A stretch of DNA of 64,000 nucleotides, from contig MU400512.1 of NCBI GenBank assembly GCA_022578965.1, positions 656,794 to 720,793 of the forward strand, in the 5' to 3' direction. The notes beneath the pieces were generated by a model. The model was not told the origin of the DNA, made no database searches, and saw nothing but the letters and a program-made list of their open reading frames with translations. Positions within the stretch are counted from its first letter, which is position 1. Each line of letters opens with the position of its first letter. Of this stretch, positions 22,796 to 33,434 are shown piece after piece. Made by a program: the position numbers and the translations under genes. Source of the stretch: Xylaria sp. FL1777. Taxonomy: Eukaryota > Ascomycota > Sordariomycetes > Xylariales > Xylariaceae.

Positions 22796-24677
22796 ATGCG
22801 CTTAATAAACACGTCAACATTCAATATCCACGAGTTCCCTGGCGACAGCATTGAGGACTATGCCATCTTGTCCCATACTTGGGGGGAGGAAGAATGTTCT
22901 CTCCAGGATATGTCAAGCGCGGACGTTGAAACACGGAAAGGCTACGTTAAGATCAAATTCTGTTGTCAGCAGGCCCTAATTGATGGTCTTAATTGGGCCT
23001 GGGTTGATACGTGAGTGTGCAATGGCAGCTTACTGTGGATAGCTGAACTGAACATCATGAAGTTGTTGCATAGACAAAACAAGCACTGCGGAACTATCGG
23101 AGGCCATCAATTCCATGTTCAGGTGGTATAGCAACGCAAAAGTATGCTATGCGTATCTAGCCGACGTCACACACCAAGACGGGCTTGCTTCCAGTCGATG
23201 GTTTAGCAGAGGCTGGACTCTGCAAGAGCTGATAGCACCTAAGGTCGTTCGATTCTACTCAGTCGACTGGATGTCTTTGGGCCTAAAGTCTGAGCTAAGT
23301 GTTACACTCCAGGAAATTACTGGTATCGATGCGTTTGTCCTCTCGACTGGAAACTTAAGTCGGGCGTGCGTAGCGATGAAGATGTCTTGGGCGGCGAGTC
23401 GTAATACTACTCGGATTGAAGACCAGGCATATTCGCTTATGGGGATATTTGACGTTAATATGCCCTTGATCTATGGTGAAGGCAGAAAAGCCTTTTTGCG
23501 TCTCCAGCAAGAGATCCTGCGGGTATCTGACGATCAGTCGCTTTTTGCCTGGGGCGCACCGGAAGTATTTCCCGACATGCACAACTTTCTCAAATCTTGG
23601 ATGCCTGAGGCGCATTCGCATGGACTCTTCGCAGATTCTCCAGCGGACTTCTTCACCAATCACGAAATGTTACAAACTAGTTACAAAGAGGACAGGCCTC
23701 CCCCTACCATACATGGCAATGGCGTACGGGTCCAATATCCAGTTTGCACGAAAGGCGTCTACGAGTTTATTATACTGGCCTGCACCACTCGTAAGACAGC
23801 GCGAGCTTACATCGGCATCCCAATAGAGAACTGTGACGGTTTATTCTACGTGCGATGCGGCCCTCTGATCCTTATCTTTCCAGGAGATTGGACCAAAGCG
23901 TACGCTAAGGTGTTAGTTGTGAAAGAGCCCCCTGTCGGGCTCGTGACATCTCCACCAATAGCTTTCCAAATTATACGGACGCCGAATAGGACAAGAAAGA
24001 GGAAACAAGATCCTTTTTTGCTAGATGATGTGTTTTGTCTATCTCATGCTAGATACCATCCCGTTGAACACTCCATTGTTGTTTCGCCCGAACATAGGGG
24101 ACCACATGCGGTATTGTTCTTTGCCTCCAGCACCGCTTTTGACGAAAAGAGACTATCAATAGATGGCGCATTTCCTATACGATCCTTCGCCATTATTCTG
24201 GGTACCTCGAGATATCCATGGGCAACATTTATCCCTATTCTACGTGATGCGCACGCCGATGCAGACTTCCATGAGATACTGCGAAAGACCCCCAGAATGG
24301 CTCGGTACTGCATGACAAAAGATCAGTTGAAAGAGAGACTTCTCCGATATGATGTGGCTGAGTTCCCCTCTAGGAATATTAGGTTAGATGAGCTCCTATC
24401 AGTATGGCCCATCTCACCGTCTGTTTACCGAAATCTGGAGGTCTCTGTCGACCTGACTATAGAACAAATCAATCTGGTAGATGAAGCTGTTTTTGTCTCA
24501 ATCGACGTCTACGAGGTCAGAGTGAATCACGAGGCGTCAACACCAGTGTTTATACACTCCAAGGATGTGGTTAACATCGAAAGACCAATCCAAGAGCGTG
24601 AGAAATACTACCCGAACTGGTTGACAATTGACGAGTTAGAATGGTTTATAGATAGAATACCCTGGGAGCAACGATGA
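22796..24677 (+). CDS. HET-domain protein (heterokaryon incompatibility)
   Basis: Exons 22796-23010 and 23063-24677, with a 52-bp intron; 609 residues. The N-terminal HET domain is textbook: YAILSHTWGEEECSLQDM, GYVKIKFCCQQALIDGLNWAWVDT joined across the intron to CCIDKTSTAELSEAINSMF, RWYSNAKVCYAYLADV, SRWFSRGWTLQELIAP, and EDQAYSLMGIFDVNMPLIYGEG with AFLRLQQEI. After about residue 260 the protein is unlike anything I can name and has no obvious NACHT or repeat domain, so it is a stand-alone HET protein. HET domains trigger cell death when fungal cells of different type fuse. The start is the ATG at 22796. It lies 4 kb from the caspase-like gene, which may be meaningful. No disabling mutation seen. 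Confidence 0.93.
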
Positions 24678-25057
24678 CGCACATGCTCACTCTCCTTGAC
24701 TATAATCTTAGACGCTCAGTTCGGAGCCACTGCTGACTCGTTATGGCAGTTCAGTCAGCACCAAAAAATGAAACTATATAGGTGAATAGGGGTTAATCTG
24801 TGGCCAACCCCCCCTCTCCATCACGACCTCTGAGCCCGAAATATTTGCTCAACTTACTACTAATAATTAATTTGAAGAGTCTTTTTAGTAATTCTATTTG
24901 TATTAAAGTGTGAACAGGACATTTGAGTGTATATAGTTGGTCTATGATGGATTCTAGTACAAGCTGCTCAACAACTCTATTTCACTCTTAGTTACACCTC
25001 TTACCCCTAAAAATGCGGCCATGATGAAGGAAATGGACTTTCATATAGGAGTGGTCC
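24678..25057. other. Convergent intergenic region
   Basis: About 380 bp between the stops of the HET gene and the MFS gene; nothing supported beyond 3' untranslated sequence. Confidence 0.6.
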
Positions 25058-26769
25058 CTAAGTGCTACTGGCGGCACAATAAGGACTACGAGTCCGAAGA
25101 TTTTCACCGAAGAACCACAAGGTGAATACAACAGCGGATCCGAGGACCGCGAATGCAGCAGCGAGTACCGTAGCACCAAGCCCGAAACCTAAGGCATCGA
25201 ACAAATAGGGCGCGAATAAAGGGAAAAAGGCAGCAGTTAAGCTCCGTGCTACCAGGTTGGTGGAAATAGCTGATGCCGCATATCGGCTATATGCGTCAAT
25301 AGTGTAAACCGACACACATCCGGAACAAACGTAGACGCCTGTACCCAGTATAAAGCTCCCAATATTCGGTAGGATCCAATGAAGTTTCCGTTGTCCTGTC
25401 CATCCCCACCATAAAAGACCTATCGGGACGAGTGCGGTCCCTATAATCATGGGGGGGACACGGAACTCGGGGCGGGCAATCCCATGATTGCGAGCTTTGA
25501 GTTTGAGATAGATATAATCGTTGAGATGGCCGGCAATGTTGACGCCGAGAATAAGACCGGCAGCAAACGATATGTAATTTAAGCTCCCAATGCTGACACT
25601 CTCGCCGTACTTCTCGGTCCAGAGAAGAGGATACTCAAACAAGAACAGAAACATAGTTCCGTATAAAAGCGCCATATATGAGGCCAGAAGTTGGATAATA
25701 ACCTGCGTGGCCAACATACGGAAGGGTCGCTGCAGGTTTGTTCTCATGAGCTCGAAGAAAACCTTTGCGCTTTGGGGTGAGATGGTTGATTTAGACGAGG
25801 TGCCTTTAGCTGCGCGCCTTCGCAGTTGCTCCAGTCTGGGTTCGTATGTCTCGTGCAGACAAGTAATGGCAATAGCTATCACGACAGCCGACGCAATAGA
25901 TGTGACCCAAAATATCCACCGCCAGTTGGTGCCCTCCGAAATAAAGGCGCCTAGGATAGGGCCTAAGGCAGGTCCTAAAAGGGGGGCCGCCATGTAGAAG
26001 GCAAAAGCTCTCCCTCTCTCCTCAGCGCTCCAAAGGTCGCTCATGAGCCCTCCAGCAAGTGCATCTGCCACGCTGGCCCCAAACCCCGACAGGAGTCGAA
26101 AAGCCAATATTCTACCAATACCCAGGGTCAGCAATCGTTTTTGAGAATAACACGTATGTACTTGGAAAAGCTTATAGATCATGAACTTAGCCTAAAGGGG
26201 AGCACTCGTACTCTACAAGTCGCTAGAAAGAGGAGAAGATGACTTTGAGAATCACTTACTGGCCGAGAGTGGAGGACGCTCCACAAGCCACATTCCAGAT
26301 GACGAAGATCGTGCTGGCAACGATGAGGACAGGTTTGCGACCGTACACTTCAGATAGGGGCGCTAGCAGCAATGGAGACAACCCAACCCCGACTAGAATC
26401 AACGAATTCACCAGCAGCCACTGGTACGCCTGTGTGATATGTAGATCTTCCGAGATCTTCTTCTCAGCTGGCGCCAGCATCGTCTCGGATAGGGGCTGCA
26501 GGAACGAGAAGGCCGACATGATCATTGTTGCTGTCCATTTTCTCAGGCGAGGCCAATACAGGGGACGCTGGGGATCGTCGGCTGCTCTCCAGACACTCTA
26601 GACCATCAGTCAGCTTCGACAACAGTCAAGAAGTTACGATTTCGAGTATAAGTGAATAGTAACGTACTTGGTCTGTCGGTGATGCATTCGTATCCAAGCA
26701 TTCTGCCCCTGCTGATATCGAACCCTTTTCGAGGCTTGTGTGATCAGTTTCCGCCTGTGTCGTTTCCAT
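25058..26769 (-). CDS. MFS multidrug (DHA1-type) transporter
   Basis: Exons in reading order: 26769-26668, 26597-26260, 26111-25058; 497 residues. The cytosolic N-terminus (METTQAETDHTSLEKG) is followed by DDPQRPLYWPRLRKW, the usual entry of the DHA1 drug:H+ antiporters, then about 12 hydrophobic helices. Motif A is SEVYGRKPVL and the motif C region reads MAAPLLGPALGPILGAFI. LSGFGASVADALAGGLMSDLW and YGTMFLFLFEYPLLWTEKYG are also typical of this subfamily. It should export toxins or secondary metabolites through the plasma membrane. The neighbouring P450 and oxygenase fit such a role. The 148-bp second intron is longer than its neighbours, and its acceptor (TTGGTAG) was chosen because it restores TLGQILAFRLLSGFG. 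Confidence 0.9.
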
Positions 26770-28259
26770 GTTGTCTTCGCATTAGAGAATGACCAGAGAG
26801 CCTTGGACTACCTAATCGTGAGCCTTGAGCTTTGAGCTTGGCGTGCAAAAGAGGGGTGAACAGGGCAATGTGAACAAAGTGACGGGGGACATACGGTACA
26901 CAGAACAAAGAGGGCAAGTTTTAGAGCCTGGTGCCCTGTGCTCCAGTGCTCCAGTGCTCCTATACTCCTGTGCTCCCTTGCTTCCTACCTGACCTACCGG
27001 CGTCTAGGTAGGTACCTCCTTCTCCCTTCTCGTCAACATGTAGGTACTGCATATAGGCATCCGAAATAGTGATACATATTACTTGTGATACCTGACGAGC
27101 CCTACTAAAAGATGGCGCACCCACTAAGGTATGGTACCATTTATGCATGGTACTCGGGTGAGACTTATGCGGCTCTGGTTGGATGATCTACACCCCTCCT
27201 CCTCCTCCTGCGGTAGACCAGGCACAAGTTATGTAAACATGTCATAGCATATTACAGTATATGCCAATCACTTCTCACTCCCTTACTTACTCACCCCTAT
27301 CCGAAGTTAGCCGTACGCATGAAGAGTAGGTATAACAGGACTTTCACTTTCATAGATGTTGTTGGTCAGACGTTGTTGCACTGGTAATATGCAATGTGAC
27401 CTATCGAAAACGGCGGAGGCGGACTTTTGGCTTAACGGATTGACTAAGTCCTTATCTCGCATCCGCATCTCACAATATCGAAGCGCACCCAACGTTGCAT
27501 GCTATCTGACGGGCGCCGTACGCAGTAGGAAACGTGCAGTCGGCCCAGGTCTGGATTCTGGGTTGTGTGTTTGCTCAACTAGGTGGGTTGTATTCTATTT
27601 CCACTCCAGTGGCCGGCGCAATTTTCGCTGCGTCTTATGGGTGATCTGGGCAATACATGGTCGCAACAATACCACCCGAACATCCCGTATTGGCACCAAT
27701 CGGCACGATATATGTGAGATATATTGCAGCAGTCCTACAACATCGAGTCGCATTCATGTTACGCACCTACCTAAGTAGGGAGGTCAACAGACTGCTAAGC
27801 CAAGAAGCAGGCCAAGGCTCTAGGCATCCGGTGTGGCTTTTTGTGGCGGTGGGTTTCTGTTCTCTACCGACAGCCAAAAAAGGGTCACAGTGACCCAATG
27901 TATGTAAGCTTGATCTCACCGCCCTAAATGTGGACGTAGCGCAGGGACAGTGTAGCCTGTAATAAGAAAAACGTCATATATCTAGGCTGTTTCTGGAAGG
28001 CTACGTCTAGGTACCGTTTCCCCTGAGTCGTATTGTGAGAGCGGTCTGAGACCTGCTGCTTGCACTGATCACATTTGACTCAAACTGGTTTCGTCAATAG
28101 TTTCTCCATCGCAGTCGGATAACGGCCCGACCTGGTTTCAGTTGCTAAGACGTAATTCTTTGGGTAGAAGGAGATCTATCTATAAGCTAGCGCCGTCGCA
28201 CGGCCAGCGACATGCATGTCCTGTCTTTGGATCTACACCCAGATCCTGAGATCCCCCAC
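26770..28259. other. Intergenic region, no supported gene
   Basis: About 1.5 kb upstream of the MFS gene. It contains a CTCCAGTG/CTCC-type degenerate repeat (about 26940-26980), a GGTAGGTACC element near 27006, and a CTC/TCC run near 27195. The two plus-strand frames at 27356-27893 have no protein-like composition. Confidence 0.55.
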
Positions 28260-29301
28260 TCAGATGGCCCCCTCAGACTCAAACTTCTCGGAGAATATCA
28301 ATGTGCGGACCTCGATGCTCTGCCTTGGCATTGCGCTCACCGGCACTTCCTGTCTGATGCTAGCATGTAGGGCATCTACCTTGATTAGCAACATCTTCGT
28401 GCGGTAGGGTGAGATCCTCCTTACATGGTGCCCGTATACCGGGTTCAGAGTCAAAGTGCTTGAATATCAGCGCCTCCTCTGGCGATTGATGCTTCAGGTA
28501 GTACCACCTCTGCTCTGGCGCGTACTTGGCATAGTAGTTGGTGCTAACACTACCTTGTCGCACCGAGTCCGTCTCTACGAGATCCTCAGGCTTGACGGTC
28601 GTTCCGTCACAAACCGCTAGCGCCCACTCATCAACGGGATTACATAGCGGCTTCCACACACTACATAAAAATGATGCCAAGTTAGCAAGAGGCCTAATAA
28701 TACTGGTCACATATCGAAGGGACTTACTTGACGGCTCTGATGCGTTGGCGTATGATATTAGTTGCACTAGATGGGAAGCTGTTTTGAACACGCTGAAAAA
28801 TAGAAACAGGCCCGGCGTCAATATGAGCATAGTTACTGGGAAGTAGAGGCTGAGTCTGGTCACTGAAGTTTATTCTCTTCTCCGTTGTCTCGGGTCGACT
28901 ACTTCGAATCTTTGCGATATGTAAGCACAGGTCAGAACACTAGAGTTCCTGCAGGTAGTGGGCCTTACTCTCCAATCGTACACAAACACCGTACCGACAT
29001 CTTGAATTTGGGAGTGAAGCATGTCCTTTACTGCAGGTAAATACTGCGTTGTGATGGTGTCCCGATCTAGAAGCTCGCTGAATCCTGGAAGATGGCGCGT
29101 AGCAAAACCATGAGTATCAAGCTGAAATTGATCGGCCCGGTCCCTGAAGTCCTGAACCTGAATCTGTCTCTCGTCCCAGACGAGATTCGTCGTTCTTTGG
29201 TCTTTGGATTCTGGGAGAAGGTCCGTAAATATTTGAAACGGGCGTTCCTTCTCGTACAGTGAGCTCCATTGAAGAAATCGAACAAAAGCGTTTTCAGTCA
29301 T
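28260..29301 (-). CDS. CmcJ/AsaB/NvfI-type non-haem iron oxygenase (hydroxylase/desaturase)
   Basis: Exons in reading order: 29301-28969, 28909-28728, 28660-28425, 28375-28260; 288 residues, the normal length for this family. Landmarks: FLQWSSLYEKERPFQIF, a TTNLVWDERQIQVQDFR stretch, VFVYDWR joined to IRSSRPETTEKR, then AHIDAGPVSIFQRVQ (the His-x-Asp metal-ligand region), VNVWKPLCNPVDEWALAVCD, RWYYLKHQSPEEALIFKHFD, and ALHASIRQEV with MPRQSIEVRTLIF from the last exon. Members hydroxylate or desaturate small metabolites (cephem methoxylation, gibberellin-type and aspergillic-type chemistry). The usual HxDQTP motif reads HIDAGP here; the metal ligands remain. It is divergent from the repeat-protein gene at 30164, with 862 bp between starts, so the two may be co-regulated. 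The active-site context does not tell the substrate. Confidence 0.88.
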
Positions 29302-30163
29302 TTCGTATATGAAGTGAGTTGGGCCGAACTGAATTCTTGCTAGACTAGGTGACGTTTGGTATATTGGTTCTGATAATGGTGAGAGACTAGTAGAGTGTTG
29401 ATGTGGGAAACATAGAGGTTAGGGCAATGTTGATGGTAATCTCAACTAAGAGTTGCTGTTCCATCGATGAAACTCTACGTTTGTTAACGCAAGATGGTCA
29501 ATTTCGAAGTTTCATTCACCTAATCGAAGGCTGAAAATGGATGATACCCACCTCACTTCTCAGCTTCTGCGGCCTTTATTTGTTGCTGTATGGCCTCCGT
29601 CATATCACCTCCTTTATAAACCTATTAATAGGGTTTACTGCATGAGTAAGAGACTATCTGTCTCGAGCAGGAACCTTTAGCAAGGAACTTCGTTGTTCGC
29701 TTTGCGGAAGGGAAAACGGGTTAACAGTTCAACCGTCTGAGGTGCCGCTCATAAAGCCCCTATGACGGTCCATATCAGGATAGTCTTAGCATTAGGTTGT
29801 CATACGATACTAAACTTGCTAAGAAAAAGATCGTGGCATGGCCAACCCCTAATTCATGATAGGGGAAGGCTTCATGTATAACAGACAGGGGGGGCTACCT
29901 GGAGTAGTATCGGTCATCCTACTATTCATCCTACGGAAATCGTGACGTGGCATGGTGCAAAAGTTCAAGACATCTCAAGCATTACGACTAAGTGGGGGAG
30001 GAAAGTTTCATAGATGTACTCCCATATTCTTCGATGCCTACGACAATATAGACTCTATAAGTATGAGGGATCAGTAGCATTTGGGAGATTGAAACAGGAT
30101 ATTCCACCAAGCTTTCTTTCTAGACTCACATTTCATCATCATCAACTAGCTATATCGTTCAAT
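29302..30163. promoter_or_regulatory. Shared divergent promoter region, oxygenase and repeat-protein genes
   Basis: 862 bp between the two start codons. The 60 bp before the ATG at 30164 are pyrimidine- and CATCATCA-rich, like a fungal 5' leader. No specific operator recognised. Confidence 0.45.
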
Positions 30164-30529
30164 ATGTCAAACCAATACGAGGCTCTTGTGCAAGAGAAGC
30201 TTCACGAAGCTGCCCAGGACCAGAGAATCCAGCCATGGAAGCTCAGCGTCAACACCAAAGCGCCCGTTCCCTCTGAAGAATGGGTCAGCGTCAACCTTCC
30301 GCAAACAAGCGAGTCGGAGGTGGACGCTCGTGCTAACTTGTTCCCCGTTGGAATACTGCCTGTTGGGGGTGTTGACGTCCGCACGAATGCTTTTCCTGTT
30401 GGAATCCTCCCCGTTGGTGGTGGTGTCGACGTTCGCACCAACGCTTTCCCTGTTGGAATTCTTCCCGTTGGTGGTGGCGTTGATGTTCGCACCAATGCCT
30501 TCCCAATTGGAATCCTCCCTGTCGGCTAG
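30164..30529 (+). CDS. Unrecognised 121-residue protein with four C-terminal FPVGILPVG repeats
   Basis: Single exon from the ATG at 30164 to TAG at 30527. Residues 1-52 (MSNQYEALVQEKLHEAAQDQ..., with WKLSVNTKAPVPSEEWVSV) form a charged, probably helical leader without signal peptide, Cys or membrane helix. Residues 53-121 are four tandem units: VDARANLFPVGILPVGG, VDVRTNAFPVGILPVGGG (twice) and VDVRTNAFPIGILPVG. Units 2 and 3 differ at eight bases, all synonymous; units 3 and 4 at eleven, ten synonymous. This strongly supports translation and selection on the peptide. An upstream in-frame ATG at 30014 exists, but the leader between is not protein-like. Function unknown. Possibilities: a multi-core precursor peptide processed by the divergent oxygenase, a Gly/Val-rich self-assembling protein, or a structural repeat. 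There are no Lys-Arg sites between units, so a Kex2-type precursor is not supported. Confidence 0.8.
   Translation: MSNQYEALVQEKLHEAAQDQRIQPWKLSVNTKAPVPSEEWVSVNLPQTSESEVDARANLFPVGILPVGGVDVRTNAFPVGILPVGGGVDVRTNAFPVGILPVGGGVDVRTNAFPIGILPVG
30320..30526 (+). repeat. Four-unit coding tandem repeat (51/54/54/48 bp)
   Basis: Units at 30320-30370, 30371-30424, 30425-30478 and 30479-30526. They are phase-aligned with the reading frame and have drifted almost only at third codon positions. Confidence 0.95.
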
Positions 30530-31298
30530 ATGTCCGCACGAATTTCTCTCACCTGAAGGAAAGGGTTGGTAACTTGTCCTGCATATCTCATACACTGCAT
30601 TAGTAGCTAATAGCAGCAGCAGCAACGGCGATTTGACGATTGGATAACGATGCGTGGGGGAGTGGATCAGTCCTGGATTGTGTTCCATGTAAAGTCACGG
30701 CATGTGGCTCTTCAGCCCTTTGTTTCGTATCACACTCGTTAGCTTATTAAGCAACTTCTAAATACACACACTATTATGTCGAATATCCAGATTGACGTTT
30801 CAGTAAATTCCCTTAGTTGTATGAATTAGTGATAGGCAATAATTGTCTAGTAAGACACGACTTTCGAGCTTATACCCCGCCCGCATGGTGCAATGGTCAG
30901 TTGACGTGCTTGGGGGTGTACTCGTCATATTCTGAGGATGAATCGAATTCCGCAAAGATGACATTTCCACATCCTCTTGTTGTGTGCAACAATACATAGA
31001 CCGTGCCTGACGTATTTCATCGTGGAACCCGATAGCCACACCGCTTCTTCCTATCCATTTTATGTTGACCACGAGGCAGAACTTCGCCCTTCACTAGAGA
31101 TATGAGTGCCCCTTAATGAGGCAAATAGGAGTTGCAAGCAAAGGTCGCCGTTTTAAACCTGTCGATGACTAGTTACCTAAGCCGTTATCACATAACTACT
31201 CATTTATTAAAGTGCTACAGCGCTTGGAAACATCAAATACCCGACCCATACCATACATGAAGCATTGGCGCTTGACAACCATGACCCAGGGGCCACCC
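30530..31298. other. Convergent intergenic region
   Basis: About 770 bp between the repeat-protein stop and the GNAT stop; an AGC run at about 30611-30626. Nothing else supported. Confidence 0.6.
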
Positions 31299-32055
31299 TC
31301 ACTTAGCTTCAGAGGACTTATTGCCTCCATGTGGCCGCACCATGAGCCAGAATGTGAAAGGGCCGACTTTATTCTCGATCTCTTTCCATTTCTCATCTGG
31401 GTTCTCAGTCGTAGGTATGTTTACGTTTTCTTCAATGTACTCAAACCCATTTGCTTCATACAGCGGCCGTCCGTAGGGCGTCGAATCTAGGTAGAAATCC
31501 ACTCCTGTCTCATCGGCTTTCTTGATGCCCCAATCCATAAACTGCTGTCCAACCCCCTTGCGGCGGTAGTCGGGATGAGTGAAGACAATGAACAGGTCTC
31601 GACCTGGGTAAGCAAGTGCAGACTCCTTGCCGGAAAGCGTTTGACTTACAGACATGAGGCTTCTGGGCTGCTTGGGATCGTGGCCGATTATGGTTTGCAA
31701 TTGCTTTCTCGGCAAACCTGCGGGAGCCATCATCGGGGAACCACGTCGGTGCCGAAGGAGCGGGGTTGGCAAACGGATTTTGCTGATGAATATTCCAAAG
31801 AGCGCCTCCCGCAATCTTCCCGGTTGCTTCGTCGACAACCTTCTGCCAGTAGCTAGAAGGATCATGGGTATGCCATAGTTTCAAACGGTCACCAGCTTCC
31901 TTGATGGCCTCTTCACGGGCTTCATCTCCGGTGCCATGGATTGGGAAGAAGACATGGAAGAACTTCTGCAGAGGGTCTTCGTAGGACTCGAAGAGACACC
32001 TGGCTAACGCTGGGAAGTCTTTCTCAGGGTCGATTTCTTGAAGTTTCAGCGCCAT
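31299..32055 (-). CDS. GNAT-family N-acetyltransferase
   Basis: Exons in reading order: 32055-31650 and 31603-31299; 236 residues. The start MALKLQEIDPEKDFPALARC is the usual first strand and helix of fungal GNATs. The intron (46 bp) joins QKPHV to CRDLFIVFTHPDYRRKGVG, which contains motif A, the acetyl-CoA pyrophosphate loop (RRKGVG). DSTPYGRPLYEANGFEYIEE is the typical C-terminal motif B region, and VGPFTFWLMVRP ends the domain. It should transfer an acetyl group from acetyl-CoA to an amine; the substrate is unknown. Cytosolic, with no targeting signal. Proteins of this subgroup are common in moulds and often sit beside metabolite genes. Confidence 0.92.
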
Positions 32056-33434
32056 AATTTAGAAACGTGACGTGTATAGGTTGCGTGCGAGATTCCGTCT
32101 TGGCCGCGGGATATCCGTTGTGGTTTTAAGTTGGGCGCCCAGCTCGATCTATCTAGGGCCTATGGGCTTTGTTTTGTTTATATGGGGCCTTAGTGGTGAG
32201 CTACGAGACACAGTGCATATACCTAAACTAAGTATTCGTACGTATAGATCGATATCCCGCTTGCTATTATAACTAGCCACCGGCCTTGAAAGCCGAGGAC
32301 ATTTAACTCCGTGCAACATCCAAACATACAAATTCTGAAAATAGGGGCTGGCAACAACTCCGATGAAGCAACCGAATTCCACATTCGAACCAACATGGCA
32401 CGCGTTACACGCACAGCGCAGATCGCCTCAACGGCACCTCAACGGTACCTCAACGGTTGGCGCTGAAGCTTGGCGAATAGCTGATGGGCAAAGGGCGCGG
32501 AATATCCCATCCCGTTATCCCTCAGTTATCCCTCAGTCGAAGAGGAGCGGGGAAGACGGCGCAACGTCACACGACAGACACCAGCCACTGCATGAGACAA
32601 TTGGGGGCCACCTGATGGTGTTGTTTGTCATCTGTCTCGCCCGAGGTCTCACACAGAACCTCACACAGAAGCACTGCACTGCCCAGATTTTGGTGTACCA
32701 GCACTTGGCATCGCAACCTCACCCGTGTGCCGGGGAGCTTTATCTTCTTGAGTAATGTATTGGAGTGCAAAAGACGCCACTGTTATGCGTGGTACTATGT
32801 GCTTTGCATGCAACGGGCAATTCGTCACGCCACGCTTACAGCTTACTACCTTGACTAGGACAGGTAGGACGCCATTTCGGTCAGCGAGATCTCGGCAATT
32901 AGCCAATCTCTACGACAAGACCTGGCCAACCAGAGAGACCTTGTCAGCATAATGAATATAGTGAATGGTACGGCACACCAACCAGCTCATGCAGTATGGT
33001 ATCGCGGTCACATAAAAGTGTACCAACAGCGACCCGTTAGTTTAGGGCCTAGTCTCCCGCGTTTTTTCTAGCATGATCTCACATCCGATCTGGTCAGCTT
33101 ACAATATAGTCCAATACCCCTCCATATTGGATGCGACAGTACCTAACATGCCGAGATTTCACGGGTTCCGGGCAGGCACAAGCAAAGCGCATGTCCACTA
33201 CGGAGCCGCTCACCGCACGCTATACAGCCTATACTTTCCTTGCGAATGCAATGAGCGCTATTGTATTCGGCCTGGCCTGAGCCGGCTTGGTAGGGCTTCT
33301 CCTGGACTCACGTCGACGATAATAATCTGGGTCATAGATTTGGAAAGCTAACCCTCTTTGCATCATCATTTCTGCACTGCTTCATTTTTGGAATTGCTTC
33401 TCGTCTGGCCGGCCTCTACTTCAAGACTCTCGAG
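32056..33434. other. Divergent intergenic region, no supported gene
   Basis: About 1.4 kb between GNAT and the membrane-protein gene. A short ACCTCAACGG repeat (three imperfect units, about 32426-32459) is the only structure. Several overlapping open frames on both strands at 32360-32950 overlap each other and none looks like a protein. Confidence 0.55.

Noticed and set aside
27356..27893. Two overlapping plus-strand frames
   Set aside because: No motif, odd Arg/Ser/Cys-rich composition, no splice-consistent extension.
30320..30526. CRISPR-like array
   Set aside because: Direct repeats without spacers, in frame within a gene, in a eukaryotic genome.
30887..30957. tRNA-like start: an A-box match (TGGTGCAATGG) followed by a weak B-box (GAATCGAATTC)
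   Set aside because: The 7-base acceptor strand has no complementary 3' partner and the B-box fits at only 8 of 11 positions; no cloverleaf can be drawn.
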